From NCBI RefSeq assembly GCF_003051005.1, contig NZ_QAOW01000001.1, positions 1,116,001 to 1,180,000 of the forward strand: a DNA stretch of 64,000 nt, in the 5' to 3' direction. The notes under the pieces are model-generated. The model made no database searches. It had not been told where the DNA came from and was given only the letters and a program-made list of their open reading frames with translations. The DNA is from Rhodococcus sp. OK519 (GTDB taxonomy: Bacteria > Actinomycetota > Actinomycetes > Mycobacteriales > Mycobacteriaceae). Position numbers and translations under genes: made by a program. Position 1 is the stretch's first letter, and each line of letters opens with the position of its first letter. Below, piece after piece: positions 55,144 to 64,000 of this stretch.

Positions 55144-56391
55144 TTATGCCCGGCCGAAGGCGAGCGCGACGTTGTGCCCACCGAAACCGAACGAATTGTT
55201 GATCGCGAAATCGATGTCGCCGTAGCGGGGTTCACCCTTCACGACGTCGAGATCGATCTCCGGATCTTGGTTGTCCAAGTTCAGTGTGGGAGGAATGACT
55301 CCCTCTCGCACGCTGAGGACAGTGAGCACAGCCTCGAGGGCGCCGACGGCGCCGATCGAGTGGCCCAGTGCCGACTTGGGCGCGTACACCGCAGAATGCG
55401 TGCCGACCGCCGCCTTGATGGCGATGCTCTCGGCGATGTCGCCGATCGGTGTGGCCGTCGCATGTGCGTTGACGTGCTTGATGTCGGTCTTGCTGAGACC
55501 TGCGGTCTCGATGGCCCGGGTCATGGCGCGCGCCGCGCCCGTGCCTTCCGGATCGGGCGCCACGATGTGGAAGCCGTCCGAGGTGATGCCGGCGCCCAGC
55601 AGGCGCGCGTGGATCGTCGCCCCGCGTGCCTTGGCGTGTTCCTCGGTCTCGAGGACCATCAAGGCTCCGGCCTCGCCGAAGACGAACCCGTCCCGGTTCT
55701 TGTCGAAGGGGCGCGAGGCCGCCTTCGGGTCGTCGTTCCGGGTGCTGAGCGCGCGCATCATTGCGAAGCTCGCGATCGGCACAGAGCCGATGCTGCCCTC
55801 GACGCCACCTGCGACGACGATGTCCGCATCCCCCAGAGCGATCATGCGGAACGCATGAGCGATGGCCTCCGACCCGGACGAGCACGCCGAAACAGGCGTG
55901 ATCACGCCCGCACGCGCGCCGAGTTCGAGTCCGACGGTGGCCGACGGGCCGTTCGGCATCACCATCTGAACCGCGAACGGCGACACCTTGCGGTATCCGC
56001 CCTCGCGCAACCTGTCGACGGCGTCGACGAGAGCTTCGCCGCCGCCGAGCCCGGTGCCGATGACAACCCCTAGTCGATCCTTGTCGACCTCGGGGCTGCC
56101 GGCGTTCTGCCAGACCTGCCGACCGAGCACGAGAGCGAGTCGCTCCACGAAACTCATCCGTCGGATCTCGACCCGGCTCAGTGCGTCGTCGAACGGGACC
56201 TTCAGTTGGCCACCGAAACGCACAGGCAGATCGAATTCCTCGACGAACGAACCGTGGAGAACATCGATCCCGCTCTCACCGGCCAGCAGGCCCTTCCACG
56301 TGCCATCCACATCTCCGGCTACCGACGTCGTAGCCGCGAGGCTGGTGACGACGATGTTCGGTAATCGCCCTCGGGCAGAAGCGGAAGTCAC
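55144..56391 (-). CDS. kasA: Beta-ketoacyl-ACP synthase KasA
   Basis: 415 residues. The catalytic triad is C170 (SACSSGSEA), H310 (NAHATAT) and H344 (LGHSIGA). The length and the N-terminal [12 protein letters not shown] match mycolate KasA/FabF. It elongates meromycolate precursors on AcpM. The mycobacterial kasB copy is absent here. The start is GTG 56391, 7 bases after the acpM stop. Confidence 0.93.
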   Translation of the reverse strand: MTSASARGRLPNIVVTSLAATTSVAGDVDGTWKGLLAGESGIDVLHGSFVEEFDLPVRFGGQLKVPFDDALSRVEIRRMSFVERLALVLGRQVWQNAGSPEVDKDRLGVVIGTGLGGGEALVDAVDRLREGGYRKVSPFAVQMVMPNGPSATVGLELGARAGVITPVSACSSGSEAIAHAFRMIALGDADIVVAGGVEGSIGSVPIASFAMMRALSTRNDDPKAASRPFDKNRDGFVFGEAGALMVLETEEHAKARGATIHARLLGAGITSDGFHIVAPDPEGTGAARAMTRAIETAGLSKTDIKHVNAHATATPIGDIAESIAIKAAVGTHSAVYAPKSALGHSIGAVGALEAVLTVLSVREGVIPPTLNLDNQDPEIDLDVVKGEPRYGDIDFAINNSFGFGGHNVALAFGRA

Positions 56392-56398
56392 GGTTGTC

Positions 56399-56710
56399 TC
56401 ACTCGTCGTCGTTCTTGGCGGCCTCGAGCTTGGCCTTCACGGTCTCCGCTGCGTCGCCGCCCTGGGCCTCGACCTTCTGGATGTAGGAGACGACGTCGCC
56501 GACGGTGCGCAGGCTCGCGAGATCCTCGTCCGGGATCTTCACGCCGTACTTGTCCTCGGTCTGGACAGCGATCTCGACCATCGACAGCGAGTCGATGTCC
56601 AGGTCGTCGACGAAGGACTTCTCGATGGTGACCTCGGACGGCTCGATGCCGGTGACCTCTTCGATGATCTCGGCGAGGTTGGCGATGATGTCTTCCTGGT
56701 TGGCGGCCAC
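56399..56710 (-). CDS. acpM: Meromycolate extension acyl carrier protein AcpM
   Basis: 103 residues. The phosphopantetheine Ser41 is in [13 protein letters not shown]-terminal extension rich in Lys/Glu/Ala ([12 protein letters not shown]) is the feature that separates AcpM from ordinary ACP. GTG 56710 follows AAGGGAG. It carries growing fatty chains between FabD, KasA and the reductases. Confidence 0.93.
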   Translation of the reverse strand: MAANQEDIIANLAEIIEEVTGIEPSEVTIEKSFVDDLDIDSLSMVEIAVQTEDKYGVKIPDEDLASLRTVGDVVSYIQKVEAQGGDAAETVKAKLEAAKNDDE

Positions 56711-56801
56711 TAGGTGGCTCCCTTCTCGTTTCGATGTTCGTGTGGTGATGATCGGTGCGGGCGGGCCGCACCGATGCGCGCGTGGATGTGCGCGCACATG
56801 G

Positions 56802-57719
56802 TCAACCGACTTCGGTGAGTTCGGTCAGGGCGGTTATGTCTCCGGGGGATTTCAGCGCCACGGTCGGTGTGCCGCGCATCTCGCGCTTGGCGATCCCGAT
56901 CAGGGTGCCAGCCGGAGGAAGTTCCGCGATTGCCGTGACCTGGGCGGTCCGCAGCGTTGCGGTGCACAGATCCCAGCGCACAGGTCGGGTCACCTGCGCG
57001 GCCAGCTTAGTCAGGGCATCGGCACCGGAGGTGACCGGCGCGCCGTCCGAATTGGACAGCAGCGTCCGCGTCGGATCCCCGGGGGTGATTCGGGCGGCCG
57101 CCGCGGCCACGGCGTCCTGAGCCGGTGCCATGAACCGGGTGTGGAACGCCCCGGCGACGGGCAGAGCCCGCACGCGGGCCTTCTCCGGTGGAGCCGCGGC
57201 GAGCTGCTCGAGCGCGTCGAGTCGCCCGGCCGCGACGATCTGTCCGGCCGCGTTGCGGTTGGCCGGAGTCAGGTCGAGTTCTTCGAGACGGGACAGGACG
57301 GCGTCCTCGTCCCCACCGAGCACCGCCGACATTCCGGTGGGCTCGAGCGCACAGGCCTTCGCCATCTCCGCGCCGCGGATCGCGGCGAGGGTCACGGCGT
57401 CGTCGGGGGAGAGCACTCCGGCGACTGCCGCCGCCGCGAGTTCCCCGATCGAATGTCCGGCGACGATGGTGTCGGCCGGGATCAGGTCGCGTCGTTCGAG
57501 TTCCTCGTAGGCGAGGAGCGCGGCGACGACGACGAGGGGCTGAGTCACCGCGGTGTCGGTGATCTCCTCGGCCGTGGCGGTAGTGCCCAGCCGAACGAGA
57601 TCGAGACCCGCGGCCTTCGACCACAGCGTGACGCGATCGTGTGCGCCCGGCAGGTCCAGCCAAGGGCTGAGCATGCCGGGTGTCTGTGAGCCCTGACCCG
57701 GGGCTAGCAACGAAATCAC
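56802..57719 (-). CDS. fabD: Malonyl-CoA:ACP transacylase FabD
   Basis: 305 residues. GQGSQ is at 8-12 and the nucleophile Ser90 is in AGHSIGE; the GAFHT motif supplies the partner His. It moves malonyl groups from CoA to AcpM. GTG 57719 agrees with mycobacterial FabD. The MabR-type operator is 67 bases upstream. Confidence 0.94.
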   Translation of the reverse strand: MISLLAPGQGSQTPGMLSPWLDLPGAHDRVTLWSKAAGLDLVRLGTTATAEEITDTAVTQPLVVVAALLAYEELERRDLIPADTIVAGHSIGELAAAAVAGVLSPDDAVTLAAIRGAEMAKACALEPTGMSAVLGGDEDAVLSRLEELDLTPANRNAAGQIVAAGRLDALEQLAAAPPEKARVRALPVAGAFHTRFMAPAQDAVAAAAARITPGDPTRTLLSNSDGAPVTSGADALTKLAAQVTRPVRWDLCTATLRTAQVTAIAELPPAGTLIGIAKREMRGTPTVALKSPGDITALTELTEVG

Positions 57720-57785
57720 GCTATCCAGGGAACACCTCGGGTGGACGTCTGCGAGATGTTGTCGGCCATGAAACCTGGACACGTG

Positions 57786-57806
57786 TTTTGTAGGGTTCCT
57801 ACAAAA
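57786..57806. promoter_or_regulatory. MabR operator in the FAS-II promoter
   Basis: TTTTGTAGG-GTT-CCTACAAAA is a perfect 9-bp inverted repeat between mabR and fabD, 67 bases before fabD. It is AT-rich for this genome. Mycobacterial MabR binds this promoter to control FAS-II. Confidence 0.75.
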
Positions 57807-57847
57807 ATCCACGTCAGCGGCGGCTATCGAAATCGGGCGCTCTCGCG

Positions 57848-59209
57848 TTACGTTCCGACGTTCCGGATTGCGAATTTTGTGACTGATGTGTCGGAAGTCG
57901 ACGTTTGAACGTGCGTTTGGGCAAGTCGGCCGACTGTGGCTGCGACGCGGAGCACATACGCATCGCGTGGGTTCGTGGGATCTCGGCGCGTGATTTCTGA
58001 AATTCGCTTCAATCGATAGCGGACCGTATTTGGATGAACAAACAGCTGACGGGCACATGCCTCGACGGCGCCGCCGGAGTCCAGATAGGCGTCGAGCGTG
58101 TCCGACAGCGACGATCCGGCGGCGGCGAGCGGCTGTATCAAATGCTCATTCAGGGCGGCGACCGCTGCGGTGTCTCCGAGCAGGGCTCGTTCGGGCAGAA
58201 GCTCGGCAGCGAACACCGGCCGGGGAGCCCCGCGCCAGCCCACGACGGCTTCCATTCCCGCCAGCGCCTCGACTGCGCTGAAGTGTGCGGCACCCAGGCT
58301 CGGGGTCGTCGGACCGATCACGACGGGGCCGCCGGAGAACTTGTCCATCAGATCGGTCATGAACTCCCGAGCCGCCTTGCTGCCGTGCAACTCGCCACTG
58401 ACGACGAGGACGAGCCGCTCGCCCTGGATCACCGCGAGCGCCCCGCGGTCGTGGCGCTGCGCGGTGGTGTGCACGGTGCCGATCACCGACACGCCCTCTT
58501 CGGGTGGGGGTGTGCCGACGATGACCGTCGCCGGTGCGGTGGCGTCCCAGTTCAGCGTTGCCGCGCGCGACTGCAGGTCGGACCCGGTATCGCCCCGCAC
58601 GACCGCATCGACGACCAGCGCCTCCAGCCGGGTGTCCCATGCGCCGCGGGACTCGGCGGCGCTGGCGTACACCGAGGCGGCGGCGAATCCGAGCTCGCGT
58701 CCATACCGCAGAATCGCCTCCGTGAGGGCCACGAGCTGACGGTCGTTGCGGGCAAGCGCCGGCAGCCGCTGCTCGAAGAACTCCATCGCCACGCGCACCA
58801 TGTCGACCGTCTGCAGCAGCGTCAGGCGGCGGGCGAGATCCTGCGGAATCACCTGGTAGGCGTCGATGGTGAAGCGGATGTCGCTGTCGGAGTCGGTGAG
58901 CCACTCGAGGAAGTTGACCACCGACTTCTGGACGATCATCTGGACGCTCGCGCGCTGCTCCGCATCGAGGTCCGCGAAGAACGTCAGCTGGTCCTGCATC
59001 GAAGCGATCGCCTCGGTCGACAGCCGTCCGGAGAACTGCTTGACCCGGCGCAGCAGAGCGTCGGGCAGTGAATCGCGGGTGGGCCGGCCACCCGTCCCGG
59101 CGACGGGGGGCTGATAGCGGACACGTCGCGCCGGAGTGGGCGCCGGCGCCTCGTGCAGCGTGGGCGGCTCCGGTGAGCTGTTCGACGTCTCGGGCTGATC
59201 CTCGGCCAT
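57848..59209 (-). CDS. mabR: PucR-type transcriptional regulator MabR of FAS-II
   Basis: 453 residues. The N-terminal region of about 45 residues is Pro-rich and disordered, then comes a helical regulatory part, and the C-terminal PucR helix-turn-helix reads GAVEACARQLFVHPNTVRYR LKRI near residue 400. MabR is the essential activator of fabD-acpM-kasA in mycobacteria. ATG 59209 is used. The gene is 98 bases after aceE and on the same strand. Confidence 0.9.
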   Translation of the reverse strand: MAEDQPETSNSSPEPPTLHEAPAPTPARRVRYQPPVAGTGGRPTRDSLPDALLRRVKQFSGRLSTEAIASMQDQLTFFADLDAEQRASVQMIVQKSVVNFLEWLTDSDSDIRFTIDAYQVIPQDLARRLTLLQTVDMVRVAMEFFEQRLPALARNDRQLVALTEAILRYGRELGFAAASVYASAAESRGAWDTRLEALVVDAVVRGDTGSDLQSRAATLNWDATAPATVIVGTPPPEEGVSVIGTVHTTAQRHDRGALAVIQGERLVLVVSGELHGSKAAREFMTDLMDKFSGGPVVIGPTTPSLGAAHFSAVEALAGMEAVVGWRGAPRPVFAAELLPERALLGDTAAVAALNEHLIQPLAAAGSSLSDTLDAYLDSGGAVEACARQLFVHPNTVRYRLKRISEITRRDPTNPRDAYVLRVAATVGRLAQTHVQTSTSDTSVTKFAIRNVGT

Positions 59210-59307
59210 GAAAGGAACTTACGCCCGCCGCCTGCGTGAGGTCCGGGGGACACTCGTGCAGGCGACGGGCGCGTTCAGTGGCCGATCGGCCGGGTGATCG
59301 TCTCCGT

Positions 59308-62187
59308 TCAGGCGACGCCGGGATCCGACGTCGAGACCGGCGCGGCCAGCACGTCGTCGATTCGGTACCGAGCGGCGGCCTCGACGGCCTTCGACCGGTC
59401 GACCTCACCGGACTTCGCCAGCGCCGACAGGACGGCGACGACGATCGACTCGGCGTCGACGTTGAAGAACCGCCGCGCGGCCGTGCGGGTGTCCGAGAAG
59501 CCGAACCCGTCGGTGCCGAGCGTCGTGTACGAGCCGGGCACCCACTGACGGATCTGGTCCGGCACCGCGCGCATCCAGTCGGAGGCCGCGACGAACGGGC
59601 CCTGCGCCTGCGAGAGCGCCTTGGTCACGTACGGCGTCGGCGCATCCTCGCCGGGATTGTGCAGTGCCGAGCGCTCGCACTCGACGCCGTCGCGGCGCAG
59701 CTCGCCCCACGACGTCACCGACCACACGTCCGCGGCCACGCCCCACTCGTCCGCGAGCAGCTGCTGCGCCCGCACACCGTCGGGCATCGTGACGCCCGAG
59801 ACCAGGATCTGTGCCCGCGGTGCGGAGCGCCCCTCCTGGTCGCCGGAAATCTCTGCCGGCTTGAACAGGTAGATGCCCTTGAGCAGGCCCTCGACGTCGA
59901 GGTTCTCGGGCTCTGCCGGCTGCTGGTACGGCTCGTTGTAGACGGTCAGGTAGTAGAAGATGTTCTCGCCACCGAACCCGTCCGTGCCGGGCGTGCCGCC
60001 GTACATGCGACGCAGGCCGTCCTTGACGATGTGCGCGATCTCGTACGAGAACGCCGGGTCGTAGGACACCGCTGCCGGGTTGGTGGACGCGAGCAGCAGC
60101 GAGTGGCCGTCGGCGTGCTGCAGGCCCTCACCGGTGAGGGTGGTGCGGCCGGCGGTGGCGCCGAGCACGAAGCCGCGGGCCATCTGGTCCGCCGCGGCCC
60201 ACAGGCCGTCGCCGGTCCGCTGGAACCCGAACATCGAGTAGAAGATGTAGACCGGGATCATCGGCTCGCCGTGCGTGGCGTACGACGTGCCGACCGCGGT
60301 GAACGAGGACGTCGAGCCGGCCTCGTTGATGCCCTCGTGCAGGATCTGGCCGACCGAGCTCTCCTTGTAGGCGAGCATCAGTTCGGCGTCGACCGACGTG
60401 TACAGCTGCCCGTTGCGGTTGTAGATCTTCAGCGACGGGAACCACGAGTCCATGCCGAACGTGCGAGCCTCGTCGGGGATGATCGGCACGATTCGCTTGC
60501 CGATCTCCTTGTCGCGCAACAGCTCCTTGAGGATGCGCACGACCGCCATCGTCGTCGCGATCTCCTGCTTGCCCGAGCCCTTGCGCACGACGTCGTAGGT
60601 CTTGTCCGCAGGCAGCGCGAGCGGTGCGGCGTCGGTGCGGCGCGACGGCAGGAACCCGCCGAGCGCCTTGCGGCGCTGCAGCATGTACTGGATCTCCGGC
60701 GAATCCGTGCCCGGGTGGTAGTACGGGGGCAGGTACGGATCCTTCTCGAGTTCCGCGTCGGAGATCGGGATGCGCTGGATGTCGCGGAAACGCTTGAGGT
60801 CGTCGAGCGTCAGCTTCTTCATCTGGTGCGTCGCGTTGCGGCCCTCGAAGTGCTTGCCGAGGGTGTAGCCCTTGATGGTGTGCGCCAGGATGACCGTCGG
60901 CTGGCCCTTGTGCGCCATCGCCGCCGCGTACGCTGCGTGGATCTTGCGGTAATCGTGACCGCCGCGCTTGAGGTTCCAGATCTCCTGGTCGGTCATGTCC
61001 GCGACGAGGGACTTGGTGCGCGGGTCGCGTCCGAAGAAGTGCTCGCGGACGAACGCGCCGTCGTTCGCCTTGTACGTCTGGAAGTCACCGTCCGGCGTCT
61101 CGTTCATGAGGTTGACGAGCGCGCCGTCCTTGTCGGCGTGCAGCAGCGAGTCCCACTCGCGACCCCATACGACCTTGATGACGTTCCAGCCGGCGCCGCG
61201 GAAGAACGACTCCAGCTCCTGGATGATCTTGCCGTTGCCGCGGACCGGGCCGTCGAGACGCTGCAGGTTGCAGTTGATCACGAACGTCAGGTTGTCGAGG
61301 CCCTCGGTGGCCGCGACGTGCGCGAGACCGCGCGACTCCGGCTCGTCCATCTCGCCGTCGCCGAGGAACGCCCACACGTGCTGATCCGCGGTGTCCTTGA
61401 CGCCGCGATCGTGCAGGTAGTGGTTGAAGCGCGCCTGGTAGATGGCGTTCATCGGGCCTAGGCCCATCGACACCGTCGGGAACTCCCAGAAGTCCGGGAG
61501 CAGGCGCGGATGCGGGTAAGACGGCAGGCCGCCGCCGGACTGTGCGTGGCTGGCCTCCTGGCGGAAGCCGTCCATCTGCTCGGCCGGGATCCGGCCCTCG
61601 AGGAACGCGCGCGCGTAGATGCCCGGGGACGCGTGACCCTGGACGAAGATGTGGTCGCCGCCGCCCGGATGGTCCTTGCCGCGGAAGAAGTGGTTGAAGC
61701 CGACCTCGTAGAGCGCGGCCGACGACGCGTACGTCGAGATGTGGCCACCGACGCCGACCCCGGGCCGCTGCGCGCGGTGCACCATGATGGCGGCGTTCCA
61801 GCGGATCCAGGCGCGATACCGACGCTCGACGTCTTCGTCACCGGGGAACCACGGCTCGTTCTCGGTCGGGATCGTGTTGACGTAATCGGTCGACGTCAGT
61901 GCGGGGATTGCCACGTGCTTCTCCCCGGCGCGCTCGAGCAGGCGCAGCATCAGGTAGCGGGCACGGGCCGATCCCGAACGGTCGAGCAGACCGTCGAACG
62001 ATTCGAGCCACTCCGTGGTCTCGTCCGGATCGATGTCCGGCAGGTAGGACGCCACGCCCTCGCGGATGACGCGAACCCGGCCGTCGGCGCCGGGCTGCGC
62101 GTTCGCAGCAGGTGGCTGGACCGCTCCGGAAACGCCCGGTGTGTCGGCGTTCGGTTGAGACGCGGGCCCCTGGATCAGGTCTGACAA
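59308..62187 (-). CDS. aceE: Pyruvate dehydrogenase E1 component (homodimeric AceE)
   Basis: 959 residues, the size of homodimeric E1. The thiamine-binding part has [12 protein letters not shown] and [13 protein letters not shown], and the transketolase-like C-terminal domain is complete. It oxidatively decarboxylates pyruvate to load lipoyl E2. The start is TTG 62187, with GAGGAG 6 bases before it. An inverted repeat lies 81 bases upstream. Confidence 0.95.
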   Translation of the reverse strand: MSDLIQGPASQPNADTPGVSGAVQPPAANAQPGADGRVRVIREGVASYLPDIDPDETTEWLESFDGLLDRSGSARARYLMLRLLERAGEKHVAIPALTSTDYVNTIPTENEPWFPGDEDVERRYRAWIRWNAAIMVHRAQRPGVGVGGHISTYASSAALYEVGFNHFFRGKDHPGGGDHIFVQGHASPGIYARAFLEGRIPAEQMDGFRQEASHAQSGGGLPSYPHPRLLPDFWEFPTVSMGLGPMNAIYQARFNHYLHDRGVKDTADQHVWAFLGDGEMDEPESRGLAHVAATEGLDNLTFVINCNLQRLDGPVRGNGKIIQELESFFRGAGWNVIKVVWGREWDSLLHADKDGALVNLMNETPDGDFQTYKANDGAFVREHFFGRDPRTKSLVADMTDQEIWNLKRGGHDYRKIHAAYAAAMAHKGQPTVILAHTIKGYTLGKHFEGRNATHQMKKLTLDDLKRFRDIQRIPISDAELEKDPYLPPYYHPGTDSPEIQYMLQRRKALGGFLPSRRTDAAPLALPADKTYDVVRKGSGKQEIATTMAVVRILKELLRDKEIGKRIVPIIPDEARTFGMDSWFPSLKIYNRNGQLYTSVDAELMLAYKESSVGQILHEGINEAGSTSSFTAVGTSYATHGEPMIPVYIFYSMFGFQRTGDGLWAAADQMARGFVLGATAGRTTLTGEGLQHADGHSLLLASTNPAAVSYDPAFSYEIAHIVKDGLRRMYGGTPGTDGFGGENIFYYLTVYNEPYQQPAEPENLDVEGLLKGIYLFKPAEISGDQEGRSAPRAQILVSGVTMPDGVRAQQLLADEWGVAADVWSVTSWGELRRDGVECERSALHNPGEDAPTPYVTKALSQAQGPFVAASDWMRAVPDQIRQWVPGSYTTLGTDGFGFSDTRTAARRFFNVDAESIVVAVLSALAKSGEVDRSKAVEAAARYRIDDVLAAPVSTSDPGVA

Positions 62188-62267
62188 GGTGTGCTCCTCA
62201 TTGTGGTGGGACGCGCGGTGTCACGTCCGCTCCATCCGGACGGTCCTTGTTAGGGCCGGCCGACTTT

Positions 62268-62281
62268 CCATATGAATATGG
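62268..62281. promoter_or_regulatory. Short inverted repeat upstream of aceE
   Basis: CCATAT-GA-ATATGG is a perfect 6-bp inverted repeat in the 389-base divergent region 62188-62576 between aceE and the DUF3052 gene. It is AT-rich and so stands out. No other motif is clear in this region. Confidence 0.3.
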
Positions 62282-62576
62282 CGCAGCCCTCATCTTTCAC
62301 CATCCACAGCCGCGTGGCACCCCCGCTCCTGTTGTCCGGTACCCGGCGCGTCGTGGCGGCTCGACCTGCCCCGCGAACGTCCAGTTCGCGGCGATTCTCG
62401 GGCATCCGGCGAGACTTTCTCGAGGTTTTCGGGGTCGTCGGCTTGCGCGAAAGCCTCCGACCATGTTCGCTTTCACCTATTGATCGACGGATGCTCGATC
62501 GCCACCAGAGGTTTGCAGGCTCGCGCGAGGCATGAAGCGGGAGGCTGCGACCGACCGAACAGAGGAGGACACCACC

Positions 62577-62999
62577 GTGGTCGCCGCGGCGGACGCCCAG
62601 AACTACGCTCAGAAGCTTGGCATTACCCCCGATATGGCGGTTCAGGAACTGGGCTGGGACGAGGACACCGACGATGAGTTGCGCGCGGAGGTGGAAGCGG
62701 CCATCGGTGGGGAGATGGTCGACGAGGACTCCGACGAGGTCATGGACGTCGTGCTGCTGTGGTGGCGCGAGGGGGACGGTGATCTGGTCGACGCACTGAT
62801 GGACGCCATCGGTCCGCTGTCCGATGACGGTTTTGTGTGGGTTCTCACCCCCAAGACCGGCCAGCCCGGACACGTCGAACCCAGCGAGATCGCCGAGTCC
62901 GCACCCACAGCAGGTCTGACCCAGACCTCGGCTGCGAACCTCGGGATGTGGAGCGGCAGCCGGCTGGTACAGCCGAAGGCCCGCGCGCCCAAGCGCTGA
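62577..62999 (+). CDS. DUF3052 family protein
   Basis: 140 residues. [20 protein letters not shown] and [20 protein letters not shown] lead to a conserved acidic patch ([20 protein letters not shown]) and a Rossmann-like C-terminal part. The family is found beside aceE and ahpE in actinobacteria without known function. AGAGGAGG lies 7 bases before GTG 62577; an ATG at 62532 is less supported. Confidence 0.8.
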   Translation: MVAAADAQNYAQKLGITPDMAVQELGWDEDTDDELRAEVEAAIGGEMVDEDSDEVMDVVLLWWREGDGDLVDALMDAIGPLSDDGFVWVLTPKTGQPGHVEPSEIAESAPTAGLTQTSAANLGMWSGSRLVQPKARAPKR

Positions 63000-63084
63000 C
63001 CTCCAGATCTCTCTTCCACTCACTTCCGCACGGCGTACGTTGGTCGTGACGGATGTGCTGCCGTACCCGACGTTAGGAACAGGC

Positions 63085-63549
63085 ATGCCTCTCGAGGTGG
63101 GCGCAGTCGCGCCCGATTTCACGCTCAAGGATCAGAACAACCAGGAAGTGACGCTGTCGGACTTCCGCGGTGAGAAGAACGTCCTTCTCGTGTTCTATCC
63201 GCTGGCGTTCACGGGTGTCTGCCAGGGCGAGTTGTGCCGCGTGCGCGACGAGCTTCCGAAGTTCCAGAACGACGATGCCGAGATTCTCGCGATCTCGGTG
63301 GGCCCCTCGCCGACCCACAAGATCTGGGCCGCCGAGCAGGGCTACACGTTCCCGCTGCTGTCGGATTTCTGGCCGCACGGAGCCGTCGCCGAGGCGTACG
63401 GGGTCTTCAACGACAAACTCGGATTCGCCAATCGCGGCACCTTCGCGATCGACAAGGAAGGCGTCATCCGGTTCGCCGAGATGAACGGCCCCGGCGAACC
63501 CCGTGACCAGGCAGCTTGGGAGAAAGCGCTCACCGCGCTAAAGTCCTGA
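63085..63549 (+). CDS. ahpE: One-cysteine peroxiredoxin AhpE
   Basis: 154 residues. The peroxidatic Cys46 is in [14 protein letters not shown], and unlike mycobacterial AhpE a second Cys51 follows shortly (GELCRVRD). It reduces peroxides and peroxynitrite with mycoredoxin or thiol donors. ATG 63085 has AGGAA upstream. A terminator follows. Confidence 0.92.
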   Translation: MPLEVGAVAPDFTLKDQNNQEVTLSDFRGEKNVLLVFYPLAFTGVCQGELCRVRDELPKFQNDDAEILAISVGPSPTHKIWAAEQGYTFPLLSDFWPHGAVAEAYGVFNDKLGFANRGTFAIDKEGVIRFAEMNGPGEPRDQAAWEKALTALKS

Positions 63550-63554
63550 ATGCG

Positions 63555-63582
63555 AATCCGGCGACATTGCGTCGCCGGATTT
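63555..63582 (+). terminator. Terminator after ahpE
   Basis: An 11-bp perfect stem (AATCCGGCGAC with its complement) and an ATTGC loop, directly before tRNA-Val. Confidence 0.75.
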
Positions 63583-63583
63583 C

Positions 63584-63655
63584 GGGCGTGTAGCTCAGTG
63601 GTAGAGCTCTGGTTTTACACACCAGCGGTCGGGGGTTCGAAACCCTCCGCGCCCA
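63584..63655 (+). tRNA. tRNA-Val (TAC anticodon)
   Basis: 72 bases. The acceptor stem GGGCGTG/CGCGCCC has one G-U pair. The anticodon loop TTTTACA gives TAC. T-arm GGGGG-TTCGAAA-CCCTC. CCA is not encoded. Confidence 0.95.
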
Positions 63656-63661
63656 CATCGG

Positions 63662-63696
63662 AACCCCGCACTCGCGCATTGCGATGCGGGGTTTTT
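63662..63696 (+). terminator. Terminator after tRNA-Val
   Basis: A 9-bp outer stem (AACCCCGCA/TGCGGGGTT) with an inner TCGC/GCGA stem, followed by a run of T (63692-63696). Confidence 0.85.
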
Positions 63697-63765
63697 CACG
63701 TTCGTTCACACCGAATCCTGTCCCGGCCGAGCCGATACTGGAGGGACCACGACGGAACGGACGAA

Positions 63766-64000
63766 GATGGCGACGGACCCCACCGTCGATCCGACAGCGA
63801 TCGACATCACACTGAACCCGATGCGGCAGCATCTTGTCGGGATCACCGCGCACAAACACCTGCCCTTCGACGTCCCGGTGATCAGCGAGATCGCCGACAA
63901 CCTGTGGCAGGGCGGTTGCCGGGAGGGGCTGGTGCTGCCGGATTTCGTCACGCACCTCGTCTCCCTCTATCCGTGGGAGCAGTACGACATCCGGCACACC
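63766..64000 (+). CDS. Phosphatase-like protein, N-terminal part only (cut by window edge)
   Basis: It starts at ATG 63766 and runs off the end; 78 residues are visible. The stretch ISEIADNLWQGGC, then VTHLVSLYPWEQY resembles the N-terminal region of dual-specificity protein phosphatase-like proteins; the catalytic Cys motif would lie beyond the window. Function is therefore provisional. GATACT at 63734-63739 could be a -10 element. Confidence 0.5.

Noticed and set aside
59280-59291. GGCCGATCGGCC palindrome after aceE
   Set aside because: A 12-bp GC-rich palindrome of this sort is expected by chance in this genome and has no supporting context.
59236-61461. A 741-codon open frame on the + strand opposite aceE
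   Set aside because: It is the antisense of aceE; high GC keeps the frame open. The translation is low-complexity Arg/Val/Leu without domains, while aceE is complete.

Overview
The window is high-GC actinobacterial chromosome, most likely Rhodococcus or a close relative in the Mycobacteriales. Evidence is the gene order, which repeatedly matches the mycobacterial chromosome (lepA, trehalase, sulfate transporter, nirA-cysH, hemW, hrcA-dnaJ2, phoH-ybeY-era-recO-uppS, smtB-zur, glyS, dgt-dnaG, mabR-fabD-acpM-kasA-accD6, aceE, ahpE). Mycolic-acid FAS-II genes, a mycofactocin-type alcohol dehydrogenase and many GTG/TTG starts agree with this. It reads as ordinary chromosome: there is no phage, insertion sequence, CRISPR array or plasmid function.

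Left part (1-16.4 kb): the end of lepA, a nitronate monooxygenase, a VOC protein and a GH15 trehalase-type glycosidase precede a sulfur block. Two tandem sulfate-binding lipoproteins, each with its own 29-residue cysteine-ended leader peptide, feed the cysTWA transporter. After a flavin reductase, an HhH protein and a YCII protein comes the reverse-strand assimilation operon sir-cysH-cysD-cysN-chelatase. That operon also starts with a 29-codon polycysteine leader peptide. Uptake and reduction of sulfate therefore look co-regulated by cysteine-dependent attenuation.

Middle (16.4-43 kb): hemW, the heat-shock pair hrcA-dnaJ2, rsmE, an esterase, a secreted RCC1-repeat protein, an MFS pump with a divergent TetR regulator and twin operators, then the phoH-ybeY-CBS protein-era cluster. 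An amidase-TetR pair follows with its own palindrome. Next are recO-uppS, the divergent metal regulators smtB-zur, glyS, a TPM-domain membrane protein, and the DUF218-dgt-dnaG series.

Accessory-looking stretch (43-53.5 kb): tRNA-Asn, a DnaQ-like exonuclease and a CAT-anticodon tRNA are followed by small secreted, membrane or unknown proteins. One is a ParB-like secreted gene broken by an in-frame TAG. An NDMA-type alcohol dehydrogenase, a serine hydrolase with a 19-bp palindrome in its coding sequence, a DUF3145 protein and an ECF42-type sigma factor with its DGPF/YCII partner complete this part.

Right part (53.6-64 kb): the mycolate FAS-II operon fabD-acpM-kasA-accD6 on the reverse strand, with its regulator mabR and a clear MabR-type operator. 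Then come aceE, a divergent DUF3052 protein, the peroxiredoxin ahpE, tRNA-Val and the start of a phosphatase-like gene cut by the window edge. Many genes have a -10-like hexamer (TANNNT or NANNNT) 6-7 bases before the start codon, which points to widespread leaderless transcripts.
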